Positions 1 to 8,919 are shown, numbered from the stretch's first letter. The stretch: 64,000 nt of DNA from Streptomyces sp. PH10-H1 (GCF_030063355.1 NZ_JASISZ010000003.1:1-64000); one strand, 5' to 3'. The notes: generated from the letters alone by a model not told the origin. Numbers and translations: made by a program.

Positions 1-143
1 ATGTGCTCGAAGACCGTCCGGTCCGGGATCCGGCGCCGGTGACAGCCCAGCGGGTGGTCCGCGGCGAACTCTTCACGGGCGGGCAGGAGCGCAGCGAACT
101 GGTCCCAGAGGGGTTCGAGCAGGCAAGATGGCAGCGCGGGCAC
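1..143 (-). CDS. IS5-type transposase, N-terminal part, runs off the left edge
   Basis: The frame read on the minus strand from the GTG at 143 gives PALPSCLLEPLWDQFAALLP, then EEFAADHPLGCHRRRIPDRTVFEH, up to the window edge. I recognise this as the N-terminus of a common Streptomyces IS5-type transposase, which normally begins 'MPALPSFL.EPLW.QFAALLP'. A GAAGGA Shine-Dalgarno lies five bases before the GTG. The catalytic DDE domain would be outside the window, so activity cannot be judged. The terminal inverted repeat should lie between about 143 and 290, but I could not fix it without the other end. The insertion sits just beyond the 3' end of the L,D-transpeptidase gene and leaves it intact. 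Confidence 0.7.
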   Translation of the reverse strand, partial: MPALPSCLLEPLWDQFAALLPAREEFAADHPLGCHRRRIPDRTVFEH

Positions 144-293
144 GGCCGTCCTTCGTGATCACTGAGCGTAGAGAACTCCATGATCGCCTGGACCCGTGCC
201 CGCACCGCATCCACCCCACCTGATCACTCGACAGCGGCTGCCTATTGCCGGTCGGTCTAAGCCCGGAAGAAGCCGAGCCGCAGGCGGAAGCGC

Positions 294-1577
294 TCAGAGC
301 GCGGAACCCGGCGCGGAACCCAGCGCGGACCCGGCGGTCCACTCGCTCCACGACATGTTCCAGCCGTTGAGCCCGTTGTCCGCCTTGATCGTCTTGTCGG
401 GCGAGTTCTTCATGACGACGAGGTCGCCGATCATCGAGTTGTCGTAGAACCAGCCACCCAGGGTGTTCGGATCATTGGCGCCCTTGGCGTCGCTCAGGCC
501 GATGCAGCCGTGGCTGGTGTTGGCCGAGCCGAAGATCGACTTGTCGCCCCAGTAGTTGCCGTGGATGAAGGTGCCCGAGGAGCTCAGCCGCATGGCGTGC
601 GGCACGTCGGGGATGTCGTACTCACCCGCGAAGCCGACCGAGTCGCCGTTCATCCGCGTCTGCTTGTACTTCTCGGAGATGACCATCTGACCGTTGTAGG
701 TCGGGTGGTCCGCGGAGCCCGCGGAGATCGGAACGGTCTTGATGGTCTTGCCGTCACGGACGACCGTCATCATCTTGGTCTTGGCGTCGACCGTCGAGAC
801 CTGGGAGCGGCCGACGGTGAAGTTGACGTCCTTGTTCTGGACGCCGTAGACGCCGCTGGAACCCTCGACACCGTCGAGCTTCAGCTTGACCGTGACGTTG
901 GAGCCGGCCTTCCAGTACTCCTGGGGACGGAAGTCGAGCCGGGTGGAGTCGAACCAGTGGCCGACGATCTTCTGGCCGCTGCTGGAGGCCACCTTGACGG
1001 CGGACTCGACGGCCTTCTTGTTGGTGACGGCCTTGTCGAACTTGATCGACACCGGCATGCCGACGCCGACGGTGGAACCGTCCTCCGGCGTGAAGTAGCC
1101 GATGAAGCTGTTGCTCGCGGAGACCGTGCCGAAGTCGGAGGTCTCGGTGACGGTGCGGCCCTTCGCGTCCTGCGCGGTCGCCGCGACCTTGTACTTCTTG
1201 CCCCGGTCGAGGGACGCGTCCGGCTTCCAGCCTCTGCCGTCGGTGGTGATCGCGCCCTTGACCGCTTTGCCGCTCGCGACATCCGTCATCGTGACGGCGG
1301 TGAGCTTGCCGTCGGTCACCGCGACCTTGGCGCCGCTGGTGATGCTCGCGTTGCTGGTGCCCGTCTTCGGGGTGATGGCTATCTTCGCGTCCGAGGCGTC
1401 CTTGGCGGCCGCCGCATCGACGTCCGCCTGCGTCTTCGGCTTGTCCGCGCCGCCGCCGGAGCCGGAGCCGCCACCGCCGCACGCGGTCAGCGTGATCGCT
1501 CCGCCGAGCAGTACCGCTACGGCCGTCAGGCCGGTGCGCCGCCTGCGGTGCGCGCGCGGGTGCTGGTCGGGCGTCAT
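294..1577 (-). CDS. L,D-transpeptidase lipoprotein (YkuD domain)
   Basis: Cell-envelope enzyme of 427 residues expected to make 3-3 peptidoglycan cross-links outside the membrane. An Arg-rich N-terminus and hydrophobic stretch end in the lipobox LTAC, followed by a Gly/Ser linker, so it is a lipoprotein. Ig-like domains fill the middle, as in mycobacterial Ldt proteins. The catalytic YkuD motif lies near the C-terminus: IHGNYWGD, then SHGCIGLSD with the nucleophilic Cys. The start at 1577 (MTPDQHP) puts the positive region directly before the signal peptide; the frame is open 20 codons further upstream but that part does not look coding. The gene stands alone and ends close to the IS at the left edge. 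Confidence in the family is high. Confidence 0.9.
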   Translation of the reverse strand: MTPDQHPRAHRRRRTGLTAVAVLLGGAITLTACGGGGSGSGGGADKPKTQADVDAAAAKDASDAKIAITPKTGTSNASITSGAKVAVTDGKLTAVTMTDVASGKAVKGAITTDGRGWKPDASLDRGKKYKVAATAQDAKGRTVTETSDFGTVSASNSFIGYFTPEDGSTVGVGMPVSIKFDKAVTNKKAVESAVKVASSSGQKIVGHWFDSTRLDFRPQEYWKAGSNVTVKLKLDGVEGSSGVYGVQNKDVNFTVGRSQVSTVDAKTKMMTVVRDGKTIKTVPISAGSADHPTYNGQMVISEKYKQTRMNGDSVGFAGEYDIPDVPHAMRLSSSGTFIHGNYWGDKSIFGSANTSHGCIGLSDAKGANDPNTLGGWFYDNSMIGDLVVMKNSPDKTIKADNGLNGWNMSWSEWTAGSALGSAPGSAL

Positions 1578-1786
1578 GCCGTTGACGGGGCCGGTGTCGG
1601 GCGACTTCACACGAATCTCCAATGCCTGTGGGCGCACGTTCCCTGCTCGCGTCCCCGCGAGCGCTGGCTCCGGAAACGAGCCTCATCCATAACCAAAGGA
1701 ACATCCAGGGCCAAAGGTCCGTTCCCTTTGTCCGGAAAGTGTGTCGAGGCCCACGTCTCGGCCTCAGATGACGGCCACGCAGGAAA

Positions 1787-1810
1787 CCCCGGGCCGAGAA
1801 CGGCCCGGGG
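1787..1810 (-). terminator. Rho-independent-like hairpin after the 1867-2238 gene
   Basis: A 10-bp perfect stem, CCCCGGGCCG with CGGCCCGGGG, closes an AGAA loop. Read on the minus strand it is followed by TTTCC. It lies 57 bp past the stop of the upstream minus-strand gene. Confidence 0.6.
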
Positions 1811-1866
1811 CAGGGAAACGTGCAGGTCGGACTGGATCCGATGAGACCGGACGGGACCAGGTCGGG

Positions 1867-2238
1867 TCAGGCCGTCGTGGGGACCTCCTCGCTGTCCTCC
1901 TCGGCGGCGTCGTCATCGCCGTACATGTCCCACTCCTCGGAGTCGGGGTCGTACTCGGTGTGCGCGCAGGACCAGGAGGCCTGCACGAGTTCGATCCCGG
2001 GGACCGTCTTGACCAGGTCGAACGGGTCGACCAGATAGGCCAGCGCCTCGGACTCGTCCTGTTTCACGGCCGCCTCGGCGTGCGTCCGCTCCTCGGCGGG
2101 CATCTCCGCGTCGGCGGCGATGTGCTCGAGCGCGGCGGCGGTCACTTCCTGCTGTCCGGTGACCTCGAGAACGAGCTCGACCTGGAGTCGTACATAGCGC
2201 GGGCCGCTCTCGCCACGGGGAATCTCAGTAGTGCTCAT
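1867..2238 (-). CDS. Conserved hypothetical acidic protein
   Basis: A 123-residue protein without signal peptide or membrane segment. It starts MSTTEIPRGESGPRYVRLQV and ends in a strongly acidic tail (DPDSEEWDMYGDDDAAEEDSEE). I do not recognise a named domain. The start at 2238 is preferred over the longer frame because the 20 upstream codons are Trp/Cys-rich and look non-coding. The location next to hutH matches a small hypothetical gene at the same place in S. coelicolor, as I remember it. No function can be assigned from the sequence. Confidence 0.7.
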   Translation of the reverse strand: MSTTEIPRGESGPRYVRLQVELVLEVTGQQEVTAAALEHIAADAEMPAEERTHAEAAVKQDESEALAYLVDPFDLVKTVPGIELVQASWSCAHTEYDPDSEEWDMYGDDDAAEEDSEEVPTTA

Positions 2239-2327
2239 GCGACGGAGCGTAAACGCCGGAGCGTCAGCTTCCCACCAGGCACACCAGGTCACTAGCATCG
2301 GCGTCTACGGTCAAGTCGCCGCACCCA

Positions 2328-2636
2328 ATGGGGGATCCGTTGACCTCGCCTCTGGCCTCTCCACGCCCCTTCGTCGCCGCTGCCGCGGCATCCGTGCTGG
2401 CAGCGCTGTATTTCGTGCCGTCCGCCACCGCCAGCCCGTCGCCGGCGCCTGCTTCGCAGGTCAAGCCACCGGCGACGGGATCGGGAGCAACGACTTCGAC
2501 GAGGGGCACGCTCCATCTGGCGGCCACCGGCACTGTGGACACCACGCCCTACCTGATCGGCGGGGCCGCGTTCCTCGTCGGCGGTGCGGGGCTGGTCCTG
2601 AACGCCGGCCGCCGCGCCCGCCAAGAGGCCCCCTGA
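2328..2636 (+). CDS. Small sortase-anchored surface protein (LAXTG)
   Basis: A 102-residue exported protein. The N-terminus has a hydrophobic signal peptide (FVAAAAASVLAALYF) with a likely cut after SATAS. A short Pro/Ser/Thr linker follows. Near residue 66 is LAATG, which fits the LAXTG motif of Streptomyces class E sortases. After it come a hydrophobic stretch (YLIGGAAFLVGGAGLVL) and the positive tail GRRARQEAP, the standard sorting-signal layout. The mature part between signal and motif is only about 30 residues, with no recognisable domain and no chaplin repeat. The ATG at 2328 has no clear Shine-Dalgarno. It converges on hutH, and the two stop codons lie in a tandem duplication. Confidence 0.75.
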   Translation: MGDPLTSPLASPRPFVAAAAASVLAALYFVPSATASPSPAPASQVKPPATGSGATTSTRGTLHLAATGTVDTTPYLIGGAAFLVGGAGLVLNAGRRARQEAP

Positions 2637-2665
2637 TATGCCGTCAGGCTGATACGCCGTCAGGC
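2634..2665. repeat. 16-bp tandem duplication over two convergent stop codons
   Basis: TGATATGCCGTCAGGC at 2634-2649 is followed directly by TGATACGCCGTCAGGC at 2650-2665 (one mismatch). The first copy contains the TGA of the LAXTG gene and the second contains the hutH stop. Confidence 0.9.
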
Positions 2666-4213
2666 CAGCGGGCCGGTCACCGACTCGGCCGCCTCGGTCA
2701 GCTTCCCGGCGCGGACGAACGCGTAGGCCGCCTCCAGGTCCGGTGACAGGAAACGGTCCGGGCCGGGACCGTCAACGCCCGCCGCACGGACTGCCGCCAC
2801 CACCGCGCGGGTCGCGGGAGCGGGCCGCAGGTTGTCGCCGGTGAGCTTGTCGCGCATCTCGATGGCGCGGGTGGCCGCGAACAGCTCGACCGCGATGATC
2901 CGGGTCAGGTTGTCGACCGCGGTACGCAGCTTGCGGGCCGCGGACCAGCCCATCGACACATGGTCCTCCTGCATCGCCGACGACGGGATGGAGTCCACGG
3001 AGGCCGGGACGGCGAGCCGCTTCATCTCGCTGACCAGCGCGGCCTGCGTGTACTGAGCGATCATCAGACCGGAGTCGAGGCCCGGGTCGTCGGCGAGGAA
3101 GGCCGGCAGCCCGTGCGAACGCGACTTGTCGAGCAGCCGGTCCGTACGCCGCTCGGCGATGCTGCCCAGGTCGGCGGCGGCGATCGCCAGGAAGTCCAGG
3201 ACGTACGCGACGGGCGCGCCGTGGAAGTTGCCGTTCGACTCCACCCGGCCGTCGGACAGCACCACGGGGTTGTCGACGGCGGAGATCAGCTCGCGGTCGG
3301 CCACCAGCCGGGCGTGCGCCAGGGTGTCCCGGCCCGCGCCCGCGACCTGCGGCGCGCAGCGGATCGAGTAGGCATCCTGCACGCGCGGGGCGTCGTCCTG
3401 GTGGTGCCCGGTGAAGTGGGAGCCCTCCAGCACACGGCGCATGTTCTCGGCGCTCGCGGCCTGGCCCGGATGCGGGCGGATCGCGTGCAGCTCGGGCGCG
3501 AGGACCCGCTCGGTGCCGAGCAGCGCCTCCAGCGAGAGCGCGGCGGTGATGTCGGCGGCGGTGAACAGCTGCGCGAGGTCCGCGCAGGCCATCACCAGCA
3601 TGCCGAGCATGCCGTCGGTGCCGTTGATGAGGGCCAGGCCCTCCTTCTCGCGCAGCTCCACCGGCTCGATACCGGCCTCGGCGAGCAGCTCGGCGGCCGG
3701 GCGAACCGTTCCGTCAGGGCCCTCCGCCACGCCCTCGCCCATCAGAACCTGCGCGCAGTGCGCGAGCGGGGCGAGGTCGCCGGAGCAGCCGAGCGAGCCG
3801 TACTCGTGCACGACGGGGGTGATCCCGGCGTTGAGGATCGCCGCCATCGTCTCGGCGACGACAGGCCGCACGCCGGTACGGCCCGACGCCAGCGTCTTGA
3901 GCCGCAGGAACATCAGCCCCCGCACGACCTCGCGCTCCACGCTCGGGCCCATGCCGGCGGCGTGCGAGCGCACCAGGGAGCGCTGCAACTGTGCGCGCAG
4001 CTCGGGGCTGATGTGGCGGACGGCCAGGGCTCCGAAGCCCGTGGAGACGCCGTAGACCGGCTCGGGCTTCGCCGCCAGAGCCTCGATGACCTGCCGCGAT
4101 GCGGCGATCCCGGCCAGCGCCCGCTGCGACAGTTCAACCTTCGCGCCGCCGCGAGCCACGGCCAGGACGTCGTCCGCGCTCGCGCCTTCGGCGCCGATGA
4201 CCACGTTTTGCAT
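2660..4213 (-). CDS. hutH: Histidine ammonia-lyase
   Basis: Deaminates L-histidine to urocanate, the first step of histidine use as a carbon and nitrogen source. The 517-residue length is normal for the family. The motif that cyclises to the MIO electrophile is GSLGCSGDLAPLAH, with Cys-Ser-Gly instead of the more common Ala-Ser-Gly; this Cys form is usual in Streptomyces HutH. Other family blocks are visible (YGVSTGFGALA, QDAYSIRCAPQV, NPVV, NGNFHGAPVA, SSAMQEDHVSMGW). GTG 4225, ATG 4219 and ATG 4213 are all in frame; I chose 4213 because MQNVVIG matches the usual N-terminus. No other hut gene is nearby. A MIO aminomutase is an alternative but is unlikely with these histidase blocks. Confidence 0.95.
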   Translation of the reverse strand: MQNVVIGAEGASADDVLAVARGGAKVELSQRALAGIAASRQVIEALAAKPEPVYGVSTGFGALAVRHISPELRAQLQRSLVRSHAAGMGPSVEREVVRGLMFLRLKTLASGRTGVRPVVAETMAAILNAGITPVVHEYGSLGCSGDLAPLAHCAQVLMGEGVAEGPDGTVRPAAELLAEAGIEPVELREKEGLALINGTDGMLGMLVMACADLAQLFTAADITAALSLEALLGTERVLAPELHAIRPHPGQAASAENMRRVLEGSHFTGHHQDDAPRVQDAYSIRCAPQVAGAGRDTLAHARLVADRELISAVDNPVVLSDGRVESNGNFHGAPVAYVLDFLAIAAADLGSIAERRTDRLLDKSRSHGLPAFLADDPGLDSGLMIAQYTQAALVSEMKRLAVPASVDSIPSSAMQEDHVSMGWSAARKLRTAVDNLTRIIAVELFAATRAIEMRDKLTGDNLRPAPATRAVVAAVRAAGVDGPGPDRFLSPDLEAAYAFVRAGKLTEAAESVTGPLA

Positions 4214-4427
4214 ATTCATATTCACGCACCATAGAGAGTGAATCGCCGCCTGTCACTCCTTACCTTGCCGGTCGGTCCCGGACGGACGGTCGGACGGGGG
4301 CCTGCCGGCCGGGCGGTGGTCGTCGCGGCGGGGACGCCGGGGTGGGCCCGGAAGCCGCCCGGACCCCGACGAGGCCGGGCGGCCCGGCCATCGGTGCCGG
4401 TGGGGCGGCCCGGCCGGGGCCCGGCGC

Positions 4428-5579
4428 TCAGAGCCGGCGGCCACGGATGCGGCGGCGTTCGCCGTCGGGGGCGGGCGGCTGGTCCGCGAGGCGGACGACT
4501 GGGTCGTCGGGACCCTCGCGTCCCGCGACCACCGGCGTGGCCGAGCGCAGCGCCTTGGCCCGGTACTGGGCGGCGTCCGCGAGCCGGAAGAGCCGCCGGG
4601 CGGACCGTACGGGCCCGATCGGATCGCCCGTCGAGGCGACCCCGCACGCGACCCCCTCGCCCACCTCCAGCTCGGTGGCCCGGCGGCACAGTTCGTCCGC
4701 CGCCCGCACCACCTCGTCCGACTCCTGCCCGACGGCGACCAGGCAGAACTCGTCGCCGCCGAGCCGGGCCGCCAGGCTCCCCGGCAGCAGCGCGCCGCAC
4801 AGCGACAGGACGGAGCCGAAACGTTCGAGGAGCTGATCCCCCACCGCGTGCCCCAGCCGGTCGTTCACCTTCTTCAGACCGTTCAGGTCGCAGACCACCA
4901 GGCTCACCACGGCCCCCGTCTCCCGGTGCAGCTCCAGCGCCTCGTCGAGCCGGACGTCGACGGCGCGCCGGTTCCCGAGCCCGGTCAGGGGGTCGGTGAA
5001 AGCCAGCCGCTGGACCTCGGCGAGCCGTTCGGTCTGCGAGATCCCGGCCGCGATCACGGCGGCCAGCACCGTTGCGAAGTCCGCGTCCGCCCGGTCGAAG
5101 ACCGGCTCGCCCGCACCCCGCGCCACATACAGCTCGCCCCAGGCGCGCCCGTGCAGCACGATCGGCGCCACGACGCAGCAGCCGCGCCCGCGCCGCCGGA
5201 GCGCGGCGACCCGCTGGTGGCAGTACGCGCCCGGCCCCCGCGGCGCGCCGTCCGCCGTCTCGACCCACGCGTGCGGTTCCCCGCCGCCCGCCCACTTCCC
5301 GTGCAGGAATTCCACGATCTCGGGGAAGTCGTGCACGGGATACGTCTCGTCCTGCGGTTCCGGGTCCTCCCCCGGCGCCAGGTCTCCGTCGTTCACCAGC
5401 ACCCGGAGCTGCCCCGACCCCCGCTCCCATGACGACAGCGCCGCGAACGAACCGCCCATCGCGATCCGCGCCTTCGTGGCGGCCGCCCGCACCGCCTCGC
5501 GCGGTTCCTGAGCGGCCGCCATCGCCTGCGCCAACTCCACGACCGCTCGCAGCCGTCGATCGGCCGTCCCGTCACCCAT
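4428..5579 (-). CDS. Diguanylate cyclase, GAF-GGDEF (CdgE-like)
   Basis: A 383-residue soluble protein expected to make cyclic di-GMP, which controls BldD and development in Streptomyces. Residues about 10-190 form a GAF-like sensor. The GGDEF domain follows, with DPLTGLGNRRAVD, DLNGLKKVNDRLGHAVGD and RLGGDEF all intact, so catalysis is expected. The residues before GGDEF read LLPGSLAAR, so the RxxD inhibitory site is absent and product inhibition through it is not expected. It corresponds by context and architecture to the S. coelicolor protein called CdgE (SCO4931, from memory). It is transcribed away from the enoyl-CoA hydratase side, 214 bp upstream of hutH on the same strand. Confidence 0.88.
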   Translation of the reverse strand: MGDGTADRRLRAVVELAQAMAAAQEPREAVRAAATKARIAMGGSFAALSSWERGSGQLRVLVNDGDLAPGEDPEPQDETYPVHDFPEIVEFLHGKWAGGGEPHAWVETADGAPRGPGAYCHQRVAALRRRGRGCCVVAPIVLHGRAWGELYVARGAGEPVFDRADADFATVLAAVIAAGISQTERLAEVQRLAFTDPLTGLGNRRAVDVRLDEALELHRETGAVVSLVVCDLNGLKKVNDRLGHAVGDQLLERFGSVLSLCGALLPGSLAARLGGDEFCLVAVGQESDEVVRAADELCRRATELEVGEGVACGVASTGDPIGPVRSARRLFRLADAAQYRAKALRSATPVVAGREGPDDPVVRLADQPPAPDGERRRIRGRRL

Positions 5580-5688
5580 CCCACCAGGTTAAGAACAAAT
5601 GACGCCAATGGGGATGTTTGACTACTCCCTGAATGTCCCGGTTGTTCCGAACACCGCCCCGGTCACCCCTCCCCGAACACCGCCCCGG

Positions 5689-6492
5689 TCACTCCCCCGG
5701 CCACTCCGGCGTCCGCTTCTCGTTGAACGCCGCCACGCCCTCCGCCCGGTCCCCGGAGAAGGCCACCGTCCGCCACGCCGCGTCCTCGACGTCGAGACCG
5801 GCACGGAGGTCCAGGCCGTGTCCCAGCCGCAGTGCCCGCTTCGCAGCCCGCAGGCCCACCGGCGAATTGCCCGCCATGCGCTCCGCGAGCGCCAGCGCGT
5901 CGGTGCGGTCCTCGCCCGCCGCCGCCAGTGCGTCGACGAGCCCCAGCGCGAGAGCCTCCACCGCCGGCACCCGGCGCGCCGTGAAGATCAGTTCAGCGGC
6001 CCGCGCCGCGCCGACCCTGCGCGGCAGCAGCTGGGTGCCGCCGCCCCCGGGGATCACGCCCACCGATACCTCCGGCAGACCCACCACGGCCGTCGCGTCC
6101 GCCACGATCACATCACAGGACAGCGCCAGTTCGAAGCCGCCGCCGAGCGCGAAGCCGTGCACCGCGGCGATCGCGGGCATCGGCAGTTCCAGCACCGCGG
6201 TGTACGCGGCCCTGGTGTGGGGCCGCTGCCGGCCGAGATCCGCGTCCGTGAAGGAGTTGCGCTCCTTCAGGTCCGCGCCGACGCAGAACGCCCGCTCATG
6301 GGTCGACGTCAGCACCACCACGCTGACTGTCCGGTCGGCGGCGAGGGCGGCGCACGCCGCCGCCACATTCCCCGCCATCTCCGTCGAGATGGCGTTCATC
6401 GCCTTCGGGCGATCCAGCACCAGCTCCGCGACCCGCGCCCCATGGCGGCGCACCACGACCCATTCCCCGAACCGCACTTCCGACTCCGTCAT
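5689..6492 (-). CDS. Enoyl-CoA hydratase/isomerase family protein
   Basis: A 267-residue crotonase-fold enzyme, expected to hydrate trans-2-enoyl-CoA in fatty acid or amino acid breakdown. Family features are the N-terminal AELVLDRPKAMNAIST block, the oxyanion-hole segments FCVGADLKER and HGFALGGGFELALSCD, and the acidic GLPEVSVGVIPGGGGTQLLPR block with the usual Glu and following loop. The start at 6492 (MTESEVRFG) is preferred over the ATG four codons upstream. The substrate cannot be read from sequence. It follows the adenylate cyclase gene on the same strand with a 67-bp gap. Confidence 0.88.
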   Translation of the reverse strand: MTESEVRFGEWVVVRRHGARVAELVLDRPKAMNAISTEMAGNVAAACAALAADRTVSVVVLTSTHERAFCVGADLKERNSFTDADLGRQRPHTRAAYTAVLELPMPAIAAVHGFALGGGFELALSCDVIVADATAVVGLPEVSVGVIPGGGGTQLLPRRVGAARAAELIFTARRVPAVEALALGLVDALAAAGEDRTDALALAERMAGNSPVGLRAAKRALRLGHGLDLRAGLDVEDAAWRTVAFSGDRAEGVAAFNEKRTPEWPGE

Positions 6493-6559
6493 GCCCCGGA
6501 TCATGCCAGCCGGGCCCGCGGCGCGGGAGACGGCCCACGGTCCAGGGGTCGTGCGCGAA

Positions 6560-7711
6560 TCAGCTGCGGCGGGTCAGCAGCCACGGCTCGACGACGCCGA
6601 GCCCTCGCACCGGGCGGCGCCACATCGGCTGGAGGGCGAAGCGGTACTTGTCGTCCTCGGTGGCGTCGACCTCGGAGACCGGGGCGTCGCCGGCCGCGCC
6701 GAGGGCCTGGGCGAAGTCGCCGTCGACGAGGACGGCATCGCGTGGCGCTATCGACGTGAGGCGGCTCGCGAGGTTCACCGTGGTGCCGAAGACATCGCCC
6801 ATCCGCGTCGTGACGGTGCCGAAGGCCATGCCGACGCGCAGCGCGGGCATGGATTCGTCGCCGGTCATGGTCTCGATGAGGCGCAGACCGATCTCGGCGG
6901 CGGTGCCGGGGTCGTCGGCGACGTACAGCACCTCGTCGCCGAGGGTCTTGATGAGGCGTCCGCCGTGCGCGGCGACCTGGTCGGCCGCCGTGGTCTCGAA
7001 GGCCTCGACGAGTTCGCCGAGCTCCTCCTCCTCCAGCCGCCGGGTGAGCCGGGTGAAACCGACGAGGTCGGCGAAGCCGACGGCGAGCCGCCGGTCGACG
7101 GCCTCCTCGTCGTCGGACTGGACGACGCGGCTGGTGGCGGCGGCCAGCTGGCGCCGCCAGACGTAGATGAGGAACTCCTCCAGTTCGGGAAGGAGCAGTT
7201 CCACCAGCGGGTAGGCGACCTCGGCCCGCGTCATACCCGGCTCGGGCGGCTCGGTGAGCCCTTCGAGGAAGGAGTCGGTCTGCCAGTCCGCGAGCCGTGC
7301 GGTGGTCTGGCCGGTGGAACGGGCCACCTGGATGGCCATGGACTCGCTCAGCAGCCCGGCCTCGACGAGTCCGGCGAGGCGGCGCAGGGCGAGGACATCG
7401 GCTTCGGTGAGGGCCTTCGCCTGCCCGATGTCCGCGAATCCCATGGCGCGCCAGAAGCGGGAGGCCAGATCCATGGAGACACCGGCCGTACGGGCCGCCT
7501 GGAAGGGCGTGTACTGGCGGCCCGCGCCGAGGATGAGGTGCTCCAGGCGCAGCGCGAGCGGGTGCTCGGCGGGGTCGGTCGAGTCCCCGGAAGCGCCCGC
7601 GTCGGTGTCGGTGGTGGCCATGAGTTTGTCGGGTGCCGCGGGGTCGACACCGTCCGGGTCCGGGCCGGTGCCCGGATCCGTCGCGTACGGGGGAAGGCCC
7701 GCGTCGTCCAC
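6560..7711 (-). CDS. cya: Class III adenylate cyclase
   Basis: Makes cAMP from ATP; in S. coelicolor the enzyme affects germination and development. From the GTG at 7711 the protein has 383 residues, close to the length I recall for Streptomyces Cya. GGAGG sits six bases before that GTG; the neighbouring GTG at 7717 would have no spacing. The N-terminal half is a helical regulatory region. The cyclase domain holds the metal-binding FADLVGFTRL, the adenine-selecting LIKTLGDEVLYV with the expected Lys, and FGTTVNLASRLTS with the transition-state Asn and Arg. No membrane segment is seen, so it is probably cytosolic. A dispersed palindromic repeat lies upstream of the start. Confidence 0.9.
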   Translation of the reverse strand: MDDAGLPPYATDPGTGPDPDGVDPAAPDKLMATTDTDAGASGDSTDPAEHPLALRLEHLILGAGRQYTPFQAARTAGVSMDLASRFWRAMGFADIGQAKALTEADVLALRRLAGLVEAGLLSESMAIQVARSTGQTTARLADWQTDSFLEGLTEPPEPGMTRAEVAYPLVELLLPELEEFLIYVWRRQLAAATSRVVQSDDEEAVDRRLAVGFADLVGFTRLTRRLEEEELGELVEAFETTAADQVAAHGGRLIKTLGDEVLYVADDPGTAAEIGLRLIETMTGDESMPALRVGMAFGTVTTRMGDVFGTTVNLASRLTSIAPRDAVLVDGDFAQALGAAGDAPVSEVDATEDDKYRFALQPMWRRPVRGLGVVEPWLLTRRS

Positions 7712-7876
7712 GCTCACCCTCCGCCCCCTGTCAGATCCCTGCGCAATGCCCGTCCGAGCCCTTCCGATCATCAAGCCGACGCGCCGCCTCAACGATACGG
7801 CAGGTGTGCCGTGGCTCACGTCGCGACCGGGTCGCCTGCGGCGCGCATCCGGCGGAGGGGGTCGGGGCCGCAGGCG

Positions 7877-7943
7877 GGGGGTCCGCAATGCTGCCGTGTA
7901 TTTGTGGGCCGTTAGGCCCGTGAATACACGATTTCGGACCCCC
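7877..7943 (+). repeat. Nested palindrome family, copy A
   Basis: One of four related intergenic copies (also 25396, 40436 and 45262). The outer stem pairs 7877-7889 with 7931-7943 (13 bp, one mismatch). The inner stem pairs 7896-7910 with 7915-7929 (15 bp, some G-U pairs) around the loop GTTA. Its inner stem base is GTGTA/TACAC where copies B and C have CTA/TAG, so both arms changed together. It lies between the birA 3' end and the cya start. Confidence 0.85.
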
Positions 7944-8020
7944 GCCGGAGGACCCGGCTCCCGGCCCGACCTCCGGCCCAGCCCGACGGCGCGGACCGGC
8001 GAACCTGCCGGTCACACCAC

Positions 8021-8860
8021 TTACGCGCGCCTCACATGGACCACGTCGCCCGCGCCGACCGGCTGTTCCCCGTCCGCGGTGGCGATCACGAGCCGTCCGT
8101 CGTCGTCCACGCCGACCGCCGTGCCGGTCAGCTCGCGTCCGCCGGGCAGCTCGGCGCGGACCTCGCGGCCGAGCGTGGCGCAGCCGGCCGCGTACGTCTG
8201 CTGGAGACGGGAGGCGGCGGGGTCGCCGCCCGCCTTGCGCCATTCGCCGTACCAGTCGGCGAGGGAGCGCAGGACGGCGCGCAGCAGGGGGTCGCGGTCG
8301 GTGCCCTTCGCTCCCGCGAGGGCGAGGGAGCCCGCGGCGGGAACGGGCAGTTCGTCGGCGCGCAGCGACACATTGAGGCCGATGCCGATGACGACACCGT
8401 CCTCCCCGGTGCGCTCGGCGAGGATGCCGCCCGTCTTGCGCTCCTCGCCGTCGATGGTGACGAGCAGGTCGTTGGGCCATTTGAGGGCCGTGTCGACCCC
8501 GGCCGCCCGGGACAGCGCGGTGGCGGTGGCGACGCCGGCGAGCAGCGGCAGCCAGCCCCAGCGCGCGACCGGTACCTCGGTGGGCCTCAGCAGCACGGAG
8601 AAGAACAGGCCGGAGCGCGGTGGCGCCGTCCAGGTGCGGTCGAGCCGGCCGCGTCCTGCGGTCTGCTCCTCCGCGACGAGTACGGCGCCTTCGGGGGCGC
8701 CCGCGGTGGCGCGTTCGGCGAGGTCACTGTTGGTGGACCCGGTGGCCTCGACGACATCGAGGGAGGTCCAGGGACTGTCCGGGGCGATGACCGCGCGCCG
8801 GAGCGCGGCTTCGTTCAGCGGAGGCCGCTCCAGGTCGGACCAGCGGTTGGGAGTCGTCAT
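8021..8860 (-). CDS. birA: Biotin-protein ligase
   Basis: Attaches biotin to carrier-domain lysines through biotinyl-AMP; the likely client here is AccA2, encoded 4 kb away. The 279-residue protein has the catalytic block [15 protein letters not shown], then [17 protein letters not shown] and GIGLNVS, followed by the small C-terminal SH3-like domain. There is no N-terminal helix-turn-helix, so it is a group I ligase and not itself a repressor. It diverges from pccB, with 135 bp between their starts. That arrangement couples ligase and carboxylase genes in many actinobacteria. Confidence 0.93.
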   Translation of the reverse strand: MTTPNRWSDLERPPLNEAALRRAVIAPDSPWTSLDVVEATGSTNSDLAERATAGAPEGAVLVAEEQTAGRGRLDRTWTAPPRSGLFFSVLLRPTEVPVARWGWLPLLAGVATATALSRAAGVDTALKWPNDLLVTIDGEERKTGGILAERTGEDGVVIGIGLNVSLRADELPVPAAGSLALAGAKGTDRDPLLRAVLRSLADWYGEWRKAGGDPAASRLQQTYAAGCATLGREVRAELPGGRELTGTAVGVDDDGRLVIATADGEQPVGAGDVVHVRRA

Positions 8861-8919
8861 TCGCCCAGCCTAAGAGCGGAGTGTGTCCAACGCCGCACTG
8901 CTCGGGAAGCAGTCGCGCC

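Noticed and set aside
510-1844. Long plus-strand open frame over the L,D-transpeptidase gene
   Set aside because: High GC opens antisense frames. The minus strand carries a complete lipoprotein with a catalytic SHGCIGL motif, and the plus-strand translation has no recognisable features.
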